Positions 5,655-7,703 of a stretch of DNA of 7,703 bases are shown piece by piece (position 1 is the stretch's first letter; every line of letters starts with the position of its first letter). A model generated the notes under the pieces. That model did no database searches, was not told where the DNA came from, and saw only the letters and a list, made by a program, of their open reading frames with translations. The stretch is from NCBI GenBank assembly GCA_947625565.1, contig CANQOU010000053.1, positions 1 through 7,703 of the forward strand, read 5' to 3'. The DNA comes from an uncultured Clostridia bacterium. GTDB taxonomy: Bacteria; Bacillota; Clostridia; TANB77; CAG-508. The position numbers and the translations under genes were made by a program.

Positions 5655-7253
5655 TTATTCGTATTGAATATCAATTCCTGTTAAAGGTAAATCATAATAT
5701 GCTTTTATCCACCATAATATATAATCACAGTTTTCTTGATATGGCTGAGCCCCACTATACATTATATTTGGTAATTTTTTTAAAGTTATATTAGTAATAT
5801 TTTCTCCTGCTTTTATTTTTTCTGATACAATTTCCAATTTCTGATTATTTTCTTCATTTGCAAAACTATTATCTTTATATCCTTTTGTAATCTTTGCACT
5901 ATTAAAAATGCATAATACAAGAAATGGTATTATCAAGCAAGAAGTAATTATTTTATTGTTGCTTTCTGAATATATATCTCCTATAATAACAATTCCTATT
6001 AAATTATATAAATATTCAAAGATAATGCTAGAACGTACTGGAAAATATGGTGCAACTATCATAGCTCCTTGTGAAAAAATTGCACACCAGAATAAAATTG
6101 CCAAGCTTTTTGTGCCTCTATTCCATAAATAAATTGTGATACTATACGCAATTAGTCCTAACTGTATTAGTGCTATTAAAGTAACTCCTATCTTATATAT
6201 TAAATTATCAAATATGTTATATGCATAATTAAAATATCCTTCTTTTCGTATGAATGTAATTAAAAATATTTCTGATGTTGATATTAAATTAAGTATATTT
6301 AAAGCTTTAAAGCCTGTATTTTTCTGTAAGTTTTTTATTCCAAATAATAATGCTGTTCCAAAAAAGAAAAACTGAAAAATTTTATTATATTCAGAAAAAT
6401 TGCCAATAATCGTTTCTGCTATACCTTTCCCAGTTCTTTGTAAAAAAGGCATTTGATAAAAAGTTGCACTTGATGGAGCTTGCTTTCTTATTTCATTTCC
6501 TGGTGCTAACATTAAAATTGCAAATCCAATACCACTTATAATTGTTAGGAATATATCCAACTTACTTAATTTTTTATTCTTAATAATGTTATAGCAAGTC
6601 CAGACTAATATATACATAAAACTTGCAACAGCAATTTGCTCCTGAGAAAAAGTTGCAATAAATATTGTAACTCCAAGTAGGACAACATAGATAAATTTCT
6701 TAAATCTACCTTCATTGTTCATATCTTTCTTAAAAGAATATAAATATACAAATGAAAGTAGGAAAAATATCGGACAAACATATAAAACTGATGCAGTTAT
6801 CCAAAAAACTCCATCTGCAAATGCCCTATACTCTGTAATACCATATAAGGCAACTGTGACAAGTGCTATTATCCATTTTTTTACTTTTTTGTCTAAAACC
6901 TTGCTCATAATTAAATATATTAAAAAGAAAATACCTAAAATAGTAATTGCTTGTAAAATACGAAATCCATTTAATCCTAAATAATGTAAACCAGCAACTT
7001 CTACAAAAAATGATAATACTCTTCCACCCCAATTTAAATAATGCTTTTGTAAAAAGTTTATTATATCTGAAAATGTAAAATCTGTTCCATGAATATTTTC
7101 AGGAGCACCTCCTACATAGCTTAAAGATGCATAGCCATAGTCATCATGGTATAAATATAAAAATTGATGTTGAAATATTAAAAAAATTGCAAATATAATA
7201 AATATAGCTATAACTAATATACTGTCCTTATGCTCTTTTACATATTCTTTCAT
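5655..7253 (-). CDS. large polytopic membrane protein, DUF6056-like; candidate GT-C-type glycosyltransferase
   Basis: A 532-residue integral membrane protein with about eleven to thirteen hydrophobic segments, the first at about 12-33, and a soluble tail of about 80 residues at the C-terminus. It resembles the DUF6056 group. The first outer loop has HDDYGYA (36-42) and HYLNWGGR (71-78); then FWITASVLY (150-158), SQEQIA (203-208), LAPGNEIRK (249-257) and VRSSIIF near Arg407. These match the 420-residue protein at 120-1382 in order and spacing, so the two are probably distant paralogues. The tail ends in a Trp- and Tyr-rich segment (about 500-530) that the shorter protein lacks. Position just before GtrA and GtrB suggests it is the outer-face transferase of a three-part Gtr system; this is inference. 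The only Shine-Dalgarno-like sequence, AAAAGGGG at 7274-7267, is unusually far (13 bases) from the ATG. An in-frame stop just upstream rules out a longer start. Confidence 0.85.
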   Translation of the reverse strand: MKEYVKEHKDSILVIAIFIIFAIFLIFQHQFLYLYHDDYGYASLSYVGGAPENIHGTDFTFSDIINFLQKHYLNWGGRVLSFFVEVAGLHYLGLNGFRILQAITILGIFFLIYLIMSKVLDKKVKKWIIALVTVALYGITEYRAFADGVFWITASVLYVCPIFFLLSFVYLYSFKKDMNNEGRFKKFIYVVLLGVTIFIATFSQEQIAVASFMYILVWTCYNIIKNKKLSKLDIFLTIISGIGFAILMLAPGNEIRKQAPSSATFYQMPFLQRTGKGIAETIIGNFSEYNKIFQFFFFGTALLFGIKNLQKNTGFKALNILNLISTSEIFLITFIRKEGYFNYAYNIFDNLIYKIGVTLIALIQLGLIAYSITIYLWNRGTKSLAILFWCAIFSQGAMIVAPYFPVRSSIIFEYLYNLIGIVIIGDIYSESNNKIITSCLIIPFLVLCIFNSAKITKGYKDNSFANEENNQKLEIVSEKIKAGENITNITLKKLPNIMYSGAQPYQENCDYILWWIKAYYDLPLTGIDIQYE

Positions 7254-7279
7254 ATTTTAAAAATTTCCCCTTTTCTAAT

Positions 7280-7703
7280 CTAGTCATGTATTTCTTTTAA
7301 ATTCCAAGCTTTCTTCAAAAAATCATAACGTTTTTGGAATTCTTTTTCATGCCAATTTGTAATACTTGTCAAATTTCTCATATCATTATGAATTTTTTTA
7401 ATCTCTTTTAAGTGTTCTTGCTTATCCATAACACTTGAGACATTATTTCCATGAATACGATAATAATTATATGGCTTATTAACATAGGCAACATTTCCTA
7501 AAGTCATTAAGCATGAATAGAAAAACCAATCACCAGCTTGAATATATGTTTCGGCCTTCTCAAAAATTTCTCCATAGTCTCCATTTTTGATTAGGCAAGA
7601 AGATACATTTGCAATAGTACAATTTAAAAATGTATAATCTTGAAGCTCACTTTGTCCGTTATTTATATATGAATGGTTCCAATGTCCTGTTTTACGAATA
7701 TCA
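7280..7703 (-). CDS. family 2 glycosyltransferase, C-terminal part (starts outside the window)
   Basis: An open frame enters at 7702 and runs 140 residues to a TAG at 7282-7280. An internal ATG at 7507 is not the start, because homology continues upstream of it. The visible part fits the end of a GT-A domain of GT2 rhamnosyl- or other sugar transferases: DYTFLNCTIANVSSCLIKN, matching the usual N-x-I-x-N-x-SS-x-x-x-(R/K) strand, then QAGDWFFYSCLM and NVAYVNKPYNYYRIHGNNVSS, matching the GDW-x-x-Y and NY-x-R-x-H-x-x-NVS/T motifs. A hydrophilic tail follows with no membrane helix, so it is probably a cytoplasmic, possibly membrane-associated enzyme building the polysaccharide repeat or chain. Donor and acceptor cannot be deduced. 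The next gene begins 26 bases later, so it is likely in the same operon. Confidence 0.88.
   Translation of the reverse strand, partial: DIRKTGHWNHSYINNGQSELQDYTFLNCTIANVSSCLIKNGDYGEIFEKAETYIQAGDWFFYSCLMTLGNVAYVNKPYNYYRIHGNNVSSVMDKQEHLKEIKKIHNDMRNLTSITNWHEKEFQKRYDFLKKAWNLKEIHD

Noticed and set aside
5908..6984. Two plus-strand open frames (5908-6132 and 6715-6984)
   Set aside because: Both are antisense to the 532-residue membrane-protein gene, with no clear ribosome site and no family resemblance.
6826..7032. Minus-strand 68-codon frame inside the 532-residue membrane-protein gene
   Set aside because: It is an out-of-frame shadow of the larger gene and matches nothing known.
7280..7507. A separate small gene starting at the ATG at 7507
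   Set aside because: The same frame stays open to the window edge and the upstream residues carry glycosyltransferase motifs, so the ATG is internal.
1..7703. Use of UGA as tryptophan (code 4)
   Set aside because: No UGA stop is used here, but all genes read fully with UGG for tryptophan in the standard code, so nothing requires recoding.

Overview
The window is strongly AT-rich and tightly packed. Every gene lies on the minus strand, so transcription runs from base 7703 towards base 1. Shine-Dalgarno sites of the AAGGAG type, stops that are all TAA or TAG, and the protein families present point to a low-GC Gram-positive bacterium, probably a clostridial or related gut Firmicute. The sequence does not give a species. 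The locus is a cell-surface polysaccharide cluster that makes dTDP-L-rhamnose and carries lipid-linked sugar machinery. No transposase, tRNA, rRNA or CRISPR array was seen.

Layout in transcription order: the C-terminal part of a family 2 glycosyltransferase (7703-7280, entering from outside); a 532-residue polytopic membrane protein (7253-5655); a GtrA-type four-helix membrane protein (5640-5224); two adjacent GtrB-like polyprenyl-phosphate glycosyltransferases (5203-4265 and 4261-3332); rmlD (3269-2415); rmlA (2275-1394); a second, shorter polytopic protein of 420 residues (1382-120); and the first 49 codons of rmlC (148-1, leaving the window). Gaps are 26, 14, 20, 3, 62, 139 and 11 bases, then a 29-base overlap, so most of this could be one operon. 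The two larger gaps, before rmlD and before rmlA, each hold a promoter-like sequence. The one before rmlA also holds a 15-pair hairpin in the presumed mRNA leader. There is no gene-free stretch over 300 bases.

How the genes may work together: RmlA, RmlC and RmlD supply three of the four steps from glucose-1-phosphate to dTDP-L-rhamnose; RmlB is not in the window. The GtrB-like enzymes would load a sugar onto undecaprenyl phosphate on the cytoplasmic face, and GtrA would help bring the lipid across. The two large membrane proteins look like paralogues: both have a DD pair at residues 37-38, followed by NWxxR, WxxAxxLY, QEQxA and PGNxxR motifs. They are good candidates for the outer-face transferases (GT-C-like) that attach the sugar to the surface polymer. 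That makes the window resemble the three-part Gtr glycosylation systems that decorate streptococcal rhamnose polysaccharides and phage-modified O-antigens, but with two GtrB and two candidate transferases served by a single GtrA. The transferase role is inference; the rml and GtrA/GtrB assignments are firm at family level.
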